Source: Pantoea cypripedii
GTDB lineage: Bacteria > Pseudomonadota > Gammaproteobacteria > Enterobacterales > Enterobacteriaceae
NCBI RefSeq assembly: GCF_011395035.1
Contig: NZ_CP024770.1
Span: forward strand, 310,001 to 374,000
Direction: 5' to 3'
DNA: 64,000 nt
Shown: positions 45,424 through 54,482 of the stretch, piece by piece
How positions within the stretch are numbered: position 1 is the first letter of the stretch
How the letters are laid out: every line of letters begins with the position of its first letter
The notes under the pieces: generated by a model
Database searches by the model: none
Told to the model about the DNA's origin: nothing
What the model saw: only the letters and a program-made list of their open reading frames with translations
Position numbers and translations under genes: made by a program

Positions 45424-45784
45424 GTTGCTGATTCGGATGGCTTAGTGAAGGGGAGTCCACATCCAGAATCTGTCCCTCTTCATCGGTGATGGCTTCCCAG
45501 TTATCACGGCTGTTGGCGACGGGGTCCAGCGGTAGCTGACGCAGATAACCGGCTTCCACCAGGTCCTGTAATGTATACGGGCCCGTGAGACGGTCGCGCC
45601 GGAAATTATCGATCGCACTGCGCAGCGTATTCAGGTTGTGCTCCAGTACCACCGTTTTTGAACGGTCGATTTGCTGAAAGAAACGCGGGGCGACCAGCGT
45701 CATCAGGGTGGCAATGATCGCCATTACCACCAGCAGCTCAATCAGCGTAAACCCTTTCTCACCATTGCGCATAGGGCACCCCAT
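45407..45784 (-). CDS. Pseudopilin (type II secretion/type IV pilin-like)
   Basis: The product has 125 residues, or 121 from the internal Met at 45772. Prepilin motif GEKG-FTLIELLVVMAIIATL with Glu5 present, one hydrophobic helix, then a globular domain resembling GspG (DNFRRDRLTGPYTLQDLVEA) and an acidic tail (HDDDE). It is overlapped on both sides by other pseudopilin genes, so it belongs to the pseudopilus of this machine. The acidic tail could substitute for the calcium site of GspG; that is a guess. Confidence 0.85.
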   Translation of the reverse strand: MGCPMRNGEKGFTLIELLVVMAIIATLMTLVAPRFFQQIDRSKTVVLEHNLNTLRSAIDNFRRDRLTGPYTLQDLVEAGYLRQLPLDPVANSRDNWEAITDEEGQILDVDSPSLSHPNQQHDDDE

Positions 45785-46232
45785 TCAGACCGTTGGCCCG
45801 GCTACTGGAGCTGATATCATAAACATCCTTACCACCCGTAAATTCACCTGGCGGTTGATCGGCGGCGCGCAGACGCCAGGTCTCTTCGTCTTTACGTCCA
45901 TCGCAATCACACATCGGATCACGTGGAATACGACGCAGAAAATAGATTTTGCTGCCTTTGGGCGATTGTTTGTCCTTCACCCCTTCCACCAGAATATTAA
46001 GTGAGGGCGGATAGCCTGATGCATCGGACTTTTTCTCAATGCGTTCTTCAGCTGTCGCCTGTTTGTAGAGATCAATGGCGGTGCGAATTTCACGCAGGGC
46101 GTCACGTAACTCCTCTTCCTGACGTTGCTGATGATAGCGCTGCACCAGTGGGGTCGCGGCAGCTGCCAGCGTCCCCAGTAGTGCGAGGGTGACCATCATC
46201 TCAATCAGGGTAAACCCACGTTGCCGCTGCAT
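45759..46232 (-). CDS. Pseudopilin (type II secretion/type IV pilin-like)
   Basis: The product has 157 residues. Short leader and MQRQRG-FTLIEMMVTLALLGTL with Glu5. The globular part contains LREIRTAIDLYKQ and a Cys pair in the segment RDPMCDCDGRKDEE. The start codon touches the secretin stop. It belongs to the pseudopilus; which minor subunit it corresponds to cannot be told by eye. Confidence 0.85.
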   Translation of the reverse strand: MQRQRGFTLIEMMVTLALLGTLAAAATPLVQRYHQQRQEEELRDALREIRTAIDLYKQATAEERIEKKSDASGYPPSLNILVEGVKDKQSPKGSKIYFLRRIPRDPMCDCDGRKDEETWRLRAADQPPGEFTGGKDVYDISSSSRANGLNGVPYAQW

Positions 46233-48127
46233 TACTCAGTCCCGTAATGTGCCTGCTCATTTTTAATCACCGGCGGAGGCAAGCCAGCAGAATGGTCAGG
46301 GAACTGAGCAGGGGGTGCCAGGCGTGGGGCCTCAAAGTTAGGAATGATGTGTTCAGGCGCTGCGCCACGCAGTTGCAAATTCTCACCCGTTAACTCATCG
46401 GTGCCCATATCGATGGTGCTGACATGGCTGCCTGGCAGATCAAGGTTGCGCTCAATGGTCGGGGTGATCAGCAGAATCACTTCGGTACGTTTCTTCTCAT
46501 CGCCTTTATTTGAGAAGAGGCGGCCGATACCCGGGATTTTACTGAGGTAAGGTACGCCGCTATCAAGGTCGATATCTTCCTGTTTGATCAACCCGGCCAG
46601 CATCTGCGTTTCACCGTTGCTACTGCTCAGCACGGTGTTGGCTTCACGGCTGTTGGTGCTGTAGTAAACCGCCCCATCTTTACCCGGCTGCGGCGTACCC
46701 AGGCTGCTTAAGGTAAACTTCACTTCCATCGAAATGTTGTCATCCATGCTGATATCCGGCGTAACTTCCAGTTTCATACCCACATCCTGATATTCAACTT
46801 TTTGCGACAGGAAGCCATCAGAACTGGCGTTGCTGGTCAGCACCGGGATTTTCTGGCCAATATCCACCAGGGCTTTTTTATTGTTTTTAACGCGGATCCG
46901 CGGGCTTGCCAGCACTTTGGCATGGCTCAGCACTTGTTTCATATCCAGCGACATGCCATCAATGCTCACCAGCATGTTACGGGGACTCAGGGCGCTCAGG
47001 GGAAGCTTGCTGTTGGTATTGCTTGAGGTGGAATCTTCGCCCACTTTTCCGAACGAAACACCAGCGTGCTGAGGCAGGGTCATACCCAGTTTCTGGACAT
47101 CTTCGGTATTCACTTCCAGCACTTCCACGGCCAGCGTGACCTCGGCTTCCGGACGATCAAGAGTGACCAGCAAACGTTCTGCTTTGTCGACGCTTTCTTC
47201 CGAACCGCGAATGGTGACTGAGTTGGTTCGTTCATCAACGTGGACATCTTTCAGTTTCACCAGATTGCGCAGGGCAACATTGACATCTTTTGCCTTGGCA
47301 TAGGCGAGAAAAATGGTTTTGACCACGATTTCACGGTAAACCTTTTCCTTCTGCGCGGTAGCCGGATAGATCAGTAAGGTATTGGCATTCAGCGCCTTTT
47401 TACGCAGGTTGTTTGACATCAGCAAAACATCAATCGCATCTTCGGCGGTCGTGTCTTTGGCAATGATGCTGGTGGTGGCACTGCTGGAAACGTCTTTATC
47501 AAAGATGATATTCACACCGGTCATCTGGCTGATACTACTAAAAATGGCCATCAGATTATGTTGGCGGTAATTCAGTGAAATCGGCTTTTGCAGCTCACGG
47601 CTAAGACGTTTTGCTGGCTGGTTCATCATCGAAATCTCGCGCAGCAGATGGTCACGCAATGCGCGCCCCTGTGGCCAGTTGGGATCTTCCTCCAGTACCT
47701 GCTTCACTTTGCGTAATGCCAGTTCCGGGTCTTTGGTGCTGAGCTTCACCGCTTCGCGATAGGTTTTATCCACGGCACGCCAGGCATTAATTTTGCGCAA
47801 TCCCTGCTGAGCGCGCAGGTTGCCTGGCTGATACAGCAGGGCACTTTTCCAGTTCTCTGCCGCAAGTTCGTAATTATTCCTCCGCACAGCGACTTCAGCC
47901 TGTCGGAGGTAGCTGGCGATAAGCTGGTTGGTCAGATCGGTCTGTTCTGCTCGCAGCGAGATATTGTTCGGATGGTCGACGCGTTCACGGTCCAGCTGCA
48001 CCAGACGGGCGGCCATACTTTCGGGAGAATGCAGGGACACGGTTTCCGTGGTCTGCGGTAAGTTATGTTCTGCGCAACCACTTAGCAGTGCGCCGAGTAT
48101 AGAGAGTGTGAAGGTTACTTTTTTCAT
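46232..48127 (-). CDS. gspD: Outer-membrane secretin, GspD/PilQ/MshL family lipoprotein
   Basis: The product has 631 residues. The lipobox is LLSGC (residues 14-18), so it would be lipidated and needs no separate pilotin. Residues about 35-175 are a TPR-like region, then an N1-type domain (INIIFDKDVSS) and a secretin domain with GQKIPVLTSN, VEYQDVGMKLEVTPDIS and GVPYLSKIPGIGRLF. It forms the outer-membrane channel. The lipidated, TPR-bearing layout is closer to MshL or delta-proteobacterial secretins than to classical GspD with four N domains. Confidence 0.9.
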   Translation of the reverse strand: MKKVTFTLSILGALLSGCAEHNLPQTTETVSLHSPESMAARLVQLDRERVDHPNNISLRAEQTDLTNQLIASYLRQAEVAVRRNNYELAAENWKSALLYQPGNLRAQQGLRKINAWRAVDKTYREAVKLSTKDPELALRKVKQVLEEDPNWPQGRALRDHLLREISMMNQPAKRLSRELQKPISLNYRQHNLMAIFSSISQMTGVNIIFDKDVSSSATTSIIAKDTTAEDAIDVLLMSNNLRKKALNANTLLIYPATAQKEKVYREIVVKTIFLAYAKAKDVNVALRNLVKLKDVHVDERTNSVTIRGSEESVDKAERLLVTLDRPEAEVTLAVEVLEVNTEDVQKLGMTLPQHAGVSFGKVGEDSTSSNTNSKLPLSALSPRNMLVSIDGMSLDMKQVLSHAKVLASPRIRVKNNKKALVDIGQKIPVLTSNASSDGFLSQKVEYQDVGMKLEVTPDISMDDNISMEVKFTLSSLGTPQPGKDGAVYYSTNSREANTVLSSSNGETQMLAGLIKQEDIDLDSGVPYLSKIPGIGRLFSNKGDEKKRTEVILLITPTIERNLDLPGSHVSTIDMGTDELTGENLQLRGAAPEHIIPNFEAPRLAPPAQFPDHSAGLPPPVIKNEQAHYGTE

Positions 48128-48133
48128 GATCGA

Positions 48134-48658
48134 TTAACGTGTTGGTTCCGCTTGCAAATCATCCAGCTCAAGGCGTTTGCGTGTGTGAGTGGCTTGCCAC
48201 TCAAATAAGAGGTGGTCATTCGCCACATCCACTAAACTCCATCCGGCAACCGGCGAACTGCCGATCCAGATTTTCCCGTCAGCCTGGCAACGCTTGCACA
48301 CCGGCCAGGTTTGATTGCCATCAGTGATGATGACAATGCGCTGTTGCTGACTCCACCACGCCCCCATGACCTGTAACGGCAACGGGGGTGCCGAAGGCGG
48401 CGGTGGGGGAGGCGGTGCAGAAGCAGCGCTTTGCCCGGAGGCGTTTTTATCCACTTTCACCGGGCCGGGAAACAAATTCACCCAGGATGAACTGTCCGGT
48501 TTTGTCGCAGGTGTCGTCGTGGCTGCCGGGCGGGTGCGCGGCGAGGTTGCCGGCGACAGCGTTAGCTCGTCCGGATCTTCGTCACTGACAAACTGGCTCC
48601 ATATCACCAGGCCGACGGTGACCGCGATCGCCAGCTGTAAATAGCGCGGAAGTTTCAT
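48134..48658 (-). CDS. Inner-membrane PilP/GspC-like protein
   Basis: The product has 174 residues: one N-terminal transmembrane helix (about 8-22), a Ser/Thr/Pro-rich linker with a long proline run near residues 83-95, and a small beta domain (LQVMGAWWSQQQRIVIITDG) with a Cys pair (PVCKRCQ). This matches the role of PilP/GspC, which link the inner-membrane platform to the secretin. Its start overlaps the preceding gene by 4 bp, and the secretin follows 6 bp later. Confidence 0.7.
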   Translation of the reverse strand: MKLPRYLQLAIAVTVGLVIWSQFVSDEDPDELTLSPATSPRTRPAATTTPATKPDSSSWVNLFPGPVKVDKNASGQSAASAPPPPPPPSAPPLPLQVMGAWWSQQQRIVIITDGNQTWPVCKRCQADGKIWIGSSPVAGWSLVDVANDHLLFEWQATHTRKRLELDDLQAEPTR

Positions 48659-49176
48659 CGCGCCTCCTGTTGCAGCCGCAGCCGCAGGGTAATTTTCAGC
48701 TGGCTGGTGGCCGGCGTTGGCCGCTGCATCGACAATTGATCGATAAATATCGGCAGGGTACGGCTCAGAGTGTCGAGAGCCTGCACCAATGGCAGGTATT
48801 CACCCTTCAGTGGAATATCCAGACGCAGAATTTTATTTTCACCCTGTTGCTCCAGTTGATAACGACTGGATTCCACCAACAGGTTATTTTTTTGCAGCTG
48901 CTCGAACACCAGCCGCACCTGCTGATATTGATTGAGGCTGAGCTGGTTTTGCAGGGCCGGTTGCTGCTGGTCCATTGGCAGCGTGTCATGCAGTTGCTGG
49001 CGGAGCATGATAACTTCCTGCTGCTGTTGCGAAGTTTGCGGCATCGATACGACCAGCCAGAACGCCAGCAGACAGCACGGCAGCATGGCCAGCATCAGCG
49101 GCACTTTTCCGGTACGTTCTACCAGTTGTGCCAGCCGCCAGTGGAGTAACCCGCTGTTAACGGTTAGCTTCATCAC
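48655..49176 (-). CDS. PilO/GspM-like inner-membrane platform protein
   Basis: The product has 173 residues: a transmembrane helix (about 27-45, LMLAMLPCCLLAFWLVV), a Gln-rich coiled coil, and a ferredoxin-like domain with GEYLPLVQALDTLSRTLPIF, the hallmark of PilO/GspM. It is expected to pair with the preceding PilN-like protein. It overlaps its neighbours on both sides. Confidence 0.75.
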   Translation of the reverse strand: MMKLTVNSGLLHWRLAQLVERTGKVPLMLAMLPCCLLAFWLVVSMPQTSQQQQEVIMLRQQLHDTLPMDQQQPALQNQLSLNQYQQVRLVFEQLQKNNLLVESSRYQLEQQGENKILRLDIPLKGEYLPLVQALDTLSRTLPIFIDQLSMQRPTPATSQLKITLRLRLQQEAR

Positions 49177-49672
49177 CTTTCTCCGGATGGAAATTCACAT
49201 CAAGTACCGCCAGAACCGGCCATTCGGGGTTTTTATCCGTCGCCTGGCGATGGTTATCCAGGGCGACTTTTGCGGGTAATTTCTGCAGGTCCTGGCTAAA
49301 TTCCAGCACTGCTGCCAGTGATTTGCTGCTGACTTCAAGTCGCACGGCTTGCTGGCCGGGGCTGACATCCGCAGCGCGTAGCACCACATCAGGACGCATC
49401 ACGCTGCCGATTTTTTCCAGCATCACCAGTGAGGGTGAGGTGGTTTGCTGTTGCTGCTGCTGGCGCATCAGGCGTTGCTGCGCTTCACGCAGCGTGCGGA
49501 GTGCCTGCTGTTGCGTATGCAGTTGCTGCTGCATCTGCCCGGCTTCCAGTGTCAGCTGCTGTTGCCGGGAGGAGTCGTGCACAATCAGTCCGGCAATGGG
49601 CAGGCAAAGCAATCCGGTCGTCAGCAACGCATAGCGCGCCCAGGGTGGTGTCAGTGAAAAGCGTGGCGTCAT
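49157..49672 (-). CDS. PilN-like inner-membrane platform protein
   Basis: The product has 171 residues: a short basic cytoplasmic tail, a transmembrane helix (about 13-30), a long Gln-rich coiled coil, and a small alpha/beta domain (LEVSSKSLAAVLEFSQDLQK). The topology and position between the PilM-like and PilO-like genes support PilN. The coding strand is unusual in its CAG/CAA-rich stretch. Confidence 0.7.
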   Translation of the reverse strand: MTPRFSLTPPWARYALLTTGLLCLPIAGLIVHDSSRQQQLTLEAGQMQQQLHTQQQALRTLREAQQRLMRQQQQQQTTSPSLVMLEKIGSVMRPDVVLRAADVSPGQQAVRLEVSSKSLAAVLEFSQDLQKLPAKVALDNHRQATDKNPEWPVLAVLDVNFHPEKGDEANR

Positions 49673-50361
49673 GACGTGACTTCCCGGCTGTCAGTGACTG
49701 TCTGCCAGTCGGTGGTGTTGATCACAAAACGCGGGCTGTCAGGCATCGCGGCGAGGCGTCCAATAATTTGCAACTGCTCGCTTTGTCCCTGCTGTGGCAA
49801 ATTGAGGCAATGAACATCACGCCATTGCTGGTCCTGGCGGCAGGCAACACGGCTGCGCATCGGGCCGATTGCGGCAAAAATACCTTCCACCGGTAAACGT
49901 CGATTGAAACGATGTAGCAATAACTGGAAGGGCGTGACGACGCCCTGAAAACGCAGATGATGCTGACGTGATAATTTTGCCAGCATCTGCCAGCAGGTCT
50001 GTTGCAGGCAGGCCACTAATGCGGGTTGTCCCCAGCTGACGTCTTCGAAACGTACCTGCCAGTGTGGCTGCGTAAAGCGTTTACTGGCTTCGCGTTGCGC
50101 GATGCTCAGTAACTCCTGCGGGGTTTTGATGCCGTTTTGCCAGGGGATAACCAGAAAATCCAGTTCATCCGTATCCAGGTAAAATTCAATGGCGTCCAGC
50201 CAGGCCATGGCGGCCGGGCGAGCGCTAAGTAAGGCGGTCAGCGCCGTTTCAAGCGGTTCATCCGGGATGCGTTCACAGGACATCACCACCTGCGTGCCGT
50301 TGCGCAGACGTAGTGCATGAGGCCAGATATCACACTGCCAGGTTTTAATGAGCGATAACAC
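49669..50361 (-). CDS. PilM/GspL cytoplasmic-domain-like protein
   Basis: The product has 230 residues, soluble, without a transmembrane helix. It overlaps gspE by 17 bp and the PilN-like gene by 4 bp. By position it should be the cytoplasmic adaptor (actin-like PilM or the N-domain of GspL) that docks the ATPase. Actin-like motifs are not clear to me, so the function rests on operon position and size. Confidence 0.55.
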   Translation of the reverse strand: MLSLIKTWQCDIWPHALRLRNGTQVVMSCERIPDEPLETALTALLSARPAAMAWLDAIEFYLDTDELDFLVIPWQNGIKTPQELLSIAQREASKRFTQPHWQVRFEDVSWGQPALVACLQQTCWQMLAKLSRQHHLRFQGVVTPFQLLLHRFNRRLPVEGIFAAIGPMRSRVACRQDQQWRDVHCLNLPQQGQSEQLQIIGRLAAMPDSPRFVINTTDWQTVTDSREVTS

Positions 50362-51973
50362 GGTTTATTTCCTCCCAGGTGGTTTTACCTGCCAGCACGG
50401 CACGTAATGCAATGACAGGAAGCGGCACAAAACCATCCTGCAAAGCCACTTCACGCAGTTTTCGTTGTGACGAACGTGCCAGCATGGCTTCTTTGATGCC
50501 GTCGCTAAAATGCAGGACCTCGGCCAGCGCGAGGCGACCGCGATAACCGGTGTGTCGGCATGCCTCGCAGCCACGGCCTTTGCGCCAGTCCGGGGTGAGA
50601 TGCTGTAATGGGCCGTTAAGCCAGGCCTGTTGTGCTTCGGTACTGGCTGGCGCGGACTCACCACATTCAGGGCAGATTTGCCGCACCAGTCGTTGCGCCA
50701 CGACACCGTTAAGTGCGGTGATCAGACTTGCCGGATCCACCTGCATATAGAGAAAACGTTCCAGTACGCTGAACACGTCGTTAGCATGCACGGACGACAA
50801 CACCACATGGCCGGTCAGTGCGGCCTGTACCGCAATACCTGCGGTTTCGCCGTCACGAATTTCACCGACCAGAATGATGTCCGGATCGTGACGCAAAATG
50901 GCACGCAGACCACGGGCAAACGTCAGCCCTTTTTTGTCATTGACCGGTATCTGCAATACGCCGTTGAGCTGATATTCCACCGGATCTTCAATGGTGATGA
51001 TTTTGCTTTCACCGCTGTTCAGTTCGCTAAGTGCAGAGTAAAGCGTGGTGGATTTACCACTCCCGGTTGGACCGGTGACCAGCACCATGCCGTGTGGCAG
51101 ATGGGTGAGCTGACGGATCGCGTGCAGTGTATGGTCGTCAAAACCCAGGGTTTCGAGTTTCAGATTCTGATCGTGTGATTTATCCAGCACACGCAGCACA
51201 CCATCTTCGCCATAAATACTCGGCATAATGGATACGCGAAAATCGACAGGACGTTGCTGAATCAGCGCCTTAAAACGGCCATCCTGCGGGATGCGGCGCT
51301 CGGAGATATCCATACAACCTAGAACCTTAATCCTGGAGATGACCTGCTCAGCATGCTGCAGGCCAGCACAATGGCGGATGTTGTGCAGTACGCCATCGAT
51401 ACGGTATTTCACCATCAGACCATCGGCGACCGCTGAGAGGTGAATATCACTGGCACGGCTTTGCAGCGCGTCATACAGCGTTGCGTTTACCAGCTTGATG
51501 ACGGCATGGGGTTCGCTGGCGATGGCGGCCGGGGTGATCTCAAGGCAGCCATTTTCCGTGTGTTCCTCGTTTTGCTGCTCCAGCTGATCCAGGGTGCGCT
51601 GCTGTTTGCCGAGCACATCTAACCGGTTGTTCAACCAGGAAAGCGGAGCCAGTGCGGGCAGGGCGTTAAAACGCAACGCCCACTGACGCAGCGGCAAAGA
51701 AAAGGGATCGGCAAGCGCCAGCCACTGCTGATTATTGAAGCGTAGCGGCAGGACGCGCTGGTTCAGTGCTTCAGCCAGCGGTATCTGGTTAAAATCCTCG
51801 ACGGCCTGTTCGCATAACGATAAGGGTAATGGCGTCAGGCCGATGGCGGTGGCGGCGGTAGTCAGTGCGTGTGGAAAGCTTTCCAGCAACTCACCGAGCG
51901 CGACACAACGCTGCTCCTCCGGTAGCTGCACCAGCTTGTCGATGCTGATGCCGCCGAGATGGGAAGGGGACAT
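50345..51973 (-). CDS. gspE: Secretion/pilus assembly ATPase, GspE/PilB family
   Basis: The product has 542 residues. It has the family motifs in order: ASDIHLS (174-180), Walker A GPTGSGKST (301-309), the Asp box ITIEDPVEYQ, Walker B DIILVGE (365-371), a His box (LSSVHAND), and a zinc tetracysteine CPEC...CEAC (434/437/469/472). It hydrolyses ATP to drive pseudopilus growth. It starts directly after the gspF stop (TAAATG), so translation is coupled. Confidence 0.95.
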   Translation of the reverse strand: MSPSHLGGISIDKLVQLPEEQRCVALGELLESFPHALTTAATAIGLTPLPLSLCEQAVEDFNQIPLAEALNQRVLPLRFNNQQWLALADPFSLPLRQWALRFNALPALAPLSWLNNRLDVLGKQQRTLDQLEQQNEEHTENGCLEITPAAIASEPHAVIKLVNATLYDALQSRASDIHLSAVADGLMVKYRIDGVLHNIRHCAGLQHAEQVISRIKVLGCMDISERRIPQDGRFKALIQQRPVDFRVSIMPSIYGEDGVLRVLDKSHDQNLKLETLGFDDHTLHAIRQLTHLPHGMVLVTGPTGSGKSTTLYSALSELNSGESKIITIEDPVEYQLNGVLQIPVNDKKGLTFARGLRAILRHDPDIILVGEIRDGETAGIAVQAALTGHVVLSSVHANDVFSVLERFLYMQVDPASLITALNGVVAQRLVRQICPECGESAPASTEAQQAWLNGPLQHLTPDWRKGRGCEACRHTGYRGRLALAEVLHFSDGIKEAMLARSSQRKLREVALQDGFVPLPVIALRAVLAGKTTWEEINRVIAH

Positions 51974-53143
51974 TTATTGCAATCCTCCGGCCAGTTCAAA
52001 TATCGGCATATACAGCAGGAACACCACCAGGCCGACAATCCCCCCTACGATCATCATGAGTACGGGTTCAAAAATTTTGCTGAATTTCTCGATGGCTCGT
52101 TCCAGCGACTCATCATAAAAAGCGGCGATGCGTTCGCACATGGCGGGCAATTCACCGCTGCGCTCACCAACCTGTAACAGACGGGTAGCGACCGGCGTGG
52201 TCATCTGCTGTTTGTCCAGCATGCCGGAAAGGGACTGTCCCGCTTCGACATCGCGTACCACCTGTTCGATGTGAGGCCGATAAGCTGGTGGCAGGACTTC
52301 ACTGCCGAGCTTCAATGCTTCAGGAGCCGGAATACCGCCTTGCAGTAACAAGCCGAGGGTGCGGTAAAAACGCACCAGCACAGAGAGCTGATATTGTTGT
52401 TTAAGCTGTGGCACTTTTAGCATCAGGCGCAGTGCAAACTGGCGCAGCCAGGAAGAACGGATGGCCATCACCAGCGTGGTGACACCGAGCAGCGTTCCCA
52501 GCAGCAGTAACGTCCCGTGGGTTTGTGTGAGCTTGCCCCACCACAAAATGAAACGGGCGCTGTTATTGAGGTTTTTCATGCCATCGAACACCAGGGCGAA
52601 GCGTGGAATGATAAATCCCAGCAGGAAAAACAGGATCGCAGCACCCGCCGACATGACAATCGTCGGATAGAGCAGGGTGGCTTTAATCCGCTTACGTAAC
52701 ACGTCCATGCGTTGTTCGTAATATTGAAAACGCCCAAGCGCGATTGGCAGATGTCCGGTCTGCTCAGATGAGGCCACAGTATTGATGAGCAACGGCGGAA
52801 AGACGTCAGGCAAACTGGCCATGGCCTGCGAGAGTTGGGCACCTTCGTACAGCCGCTTAATCAACGTATCCAGTACCAGCGTGGACTCGCCTTCGCGGCT
52901 GCTTTCACGCAGTGCTTCCACGGCCTCGACGACAACCAGTCCGGCTTCCAGCAGGGCAATCAGCTCCTGCAAAAAGAGATTGAGCGGGAAACGCCGGTCA
53001 CGTCGTGGCTGGCGTTCTGTCACCCTGATAACGAGACCACCCTGCGTTTCAACACGCAGGCCGGCTTTCTCGGCTGATTCAGCCAATACAGACAGGGTGA
53101 CGCGTTTACCCTGTTCCAGGGTGATGACGTCGTAATGTTTCAT
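51974..53143 (-). CDS. gspF: Inner-membrane platform protein, GspF/PilC family
   Basis: The product has 389 residues. Two cytoplasmic T2SSF domains (about 55-180 and 258-380) and three transmembrane regions (about 155-180, 205-225, 360-382). The family motifs LLEAGLVVVEAVEAL and GGIPAPEALKLGSEVL are present. It is the polytopic core that the ATPase rotates or pushes. It overlaps the lytic transglycosylase gene by 4 bp. Confidence 0.95.
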   Translation of the reverse strand: MKHYDVITLEQGKRVTLSVLAESAEKAGLRVETQGGLVIRVTERQPRRDRRFPLNLFLQELIALLEAGLVVVEAVEALRESSREGESTLVLDTLIKRLYEGAQLSQAMASLPDVFPPLLINTVASSEQTGHLPIALGRFQYYEQRMDVLRKRIKATLLYPTIVMSAGAAILFFLLGFIIPRFALVFDGMKNLNNSARFILWWGKLTQTHGTLLLLGTLLGVTTLVMAIRSSWLRQFALRLMLKVPQLKQQYQLSVLVRFYRTLGLLLQGGIPAPEALKLGSEVLPPAYRPHIEQVVRDVEAGQSLSGMLDKQQMTTPVATRLLQVGERSGELPAMCERIAAFYDESLERAIEKFSKIFEPVLMMIVGGIVGLVVFLLYMPIFELAGGLQ

Positions 53144-53613
53144 GATAGTGAGCGTTTAGATTTCGTTTTGGGGCCTTTTTTTAATTGCGCGTATTGCGGG
53201 GCCACCTTCTTAATATATTTTTGCCGTAATGCATGATGCTTGTGCGTTTTACCGGTGCCTGCGTTATAGGCCCCTACCGCTTCCCAGGAATAACCATACC
53301 TGCGAATATTGTCCGCGAGGATCCATGCACCCGTCATCACACTCTGACAGGGATTGTTAATCAGATCTTTTTGACTAATACGAAATTTACTTAACGTCTG
53401 AAAATGCCGGCTGTTTATTTGCATCAGTCCGACATCAATAGAACCATCGGTATTTTTGTTAATCGCGGTGGGATCAAGATTAGATTCCACGATAGCAATA
53501 GCCTGAAGTAATTCAGGTTCAATACCATAGCGTGCTCCCGCCTGTTCCCAGCAGGTTGCCATGCCGGAAAAAGCGGGGACGAACAGGAGAAAAGCTAAAA
53601 ACCGGGCTTTCAT
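53140..53613 (-). CDS. Periplasmic lytic transglycosylase (IagB/SLT-like)
   Basis: The product has 157 residues with a Sec signal peptide (MKARFLAFLLFVPAFSGMA). The SLT core has AIAIVESNLDPTAINKN with the catalytic Glu, GLMQINSRHF, and AVGAYNAGTG. A basic C-terminal tail (KKGPKTKSKRS) follows. Such enzymes open peptidoglycan to let a secretion machine or pilus pass. It sits inside the operon between the major pseudopilin and gspF, so it is very likely dedicated to this machine. Classical gsp operons do not carry one. Confidence 0.9.
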   Translation of the reverse strand: MKARFLAFLLFVPAFSGMATCWEQAGARYGIEPELLQAIAIVESNLDPTAINKNTDGSIDVGLMQINSRHFQTLSKFRISQKDLINNPCQSVMTGAWILADNIRRYGYSWEAVGAYNAGTGKTHKHHALRQKYIKKVAPQYAQLKKGPKTKSKRSLS

Positions 53614-53615
53614 GG

Positions 53616-54035
53616 TTAGAACCCATAAGAAATCGCTTTTCCATCTTTGCCAGCTGACTGGATGTCGACTTCATTAATGGTATTTTTTTCACGAGTCGGG
53701 TTATGCCACTGATACGCATTTCCCCATGGATCCAGCGGCACCTGCTGACTCAGGTAAGGACCATTCCAGTGCTGAACACCTGCGGGTTTTTCCGTCAGCG
53801 CTTTCAGCCCCTGAGATTCAGTCGGATAATTACCCACGTCCAGGCGATATTGCCCCAGTGAATCGGCGAGTGAACGCATCTGGCGCAGAGCGGTTTTTTC
53901 TTTTGCTGTTTCAACATTAGAAAAAACCTTTGGCCCCACGAAGCCGGCCAGTAACGCGATAATCATCAGAACAACCAACAGTTCCAACAGGGTAAAGCCA
54001 CCCTGCTTATTTTTTAGTGAAGCAATCTTGTTCAT
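53616..54035 (-). CDS. gspG: Major pseudopilin GspG
   Basis: The product has 139 residues. Leader ending KQGG, then FTLLELLVVLMIIALLAG with Glu5, and the GspG core: GVQHWNGPYL, DPWGNAYQWHNP, and SAGKDGKAISYGF, which contributes to the calcium loop. It builds the periplasmic pseudopilus. It overlaps a 53-codon gene upstream by the sequence ATGA, and AAGG lies 9 bp before its start. Confidence 0.95.
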   Translation of the reverse strand: MNKIASLKNKQGGFTLLELLVVLMIIALLAGFVGPKVFSNVETAKEKTALRQMRSLADSLGQYRLDVGNYPTESQGLKALTEKPAGVQHWNGPYLSQQVPLDPWGNAYQWHNPTREKNTINEVDIQSAGKDGKAISYGF

Positions 54036-54193
54036 AAGTGCGTGCCTTGTATTATTTCTGAATTTGCTGGCGTGATTTTTTCATGAAGTTGCTGTGAGGG
54101 AGTAGCTGATACCTCTGACCATGTCGGCGAATTTTCGCTAAACCATTCAGATAAATCTCGGGCTAACTGAAAGTACAGGTCATTACTCATCAT
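54032..54193 (-). CDS. Small protein heading the secretion operon
   Basis: The product has 53 residues (starts MMSNDLYFQLARDLSEWF, ends IIQGTHL). Its ATG follows GGGGATGAG, a strong ribosome site, and its stop overlaps the gspG start (ATGA), so translation is coupled. It has no signal peptide or hydrophobic segment; the N-terminus looks amphipathic. No family is recognised. It could act as a regulator or chaperone, or its main role could be to couple translation to gspG. Confidence 0.55.
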   Translation of the reverse strand: MMSNDLYFQLARDLSEWFSENSPTWSEVSATPSQQLHEKITPANSEIIQGTHL

Positions 54194-54482
54194 CTCATCC
54201 CCGGCTTGATAATTAATTTATTGAATATTATTTAGAGGCTATTGACTGGCAGGATAGGGTAAAAGGAGACTGAAGTAGTCTTATTTGTTTGTGATTTATT
54301 TGGCTGGCTCTGAGGAAATACTATGATGTTCTGAAAATCTGGTTCATGGATGGCTAATAAATAGACATTGAGAGATGTTCAGTATGGGTGTAATCAACCG
54401 GTGCGAATCTATCGGGATACGATTGTTATTGTGTTTTATGTGTGATGATAATTATTATCCCAGGCTCAGTTGCGCTTTTTAG

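Noticed and set aside
48366..48644. Gly-rich plus-strand ORF
   Set aside because: Antisense to the proline-rich linker of the PilP/GspC-like gene; the Gly run is the reverse of the proline codons.
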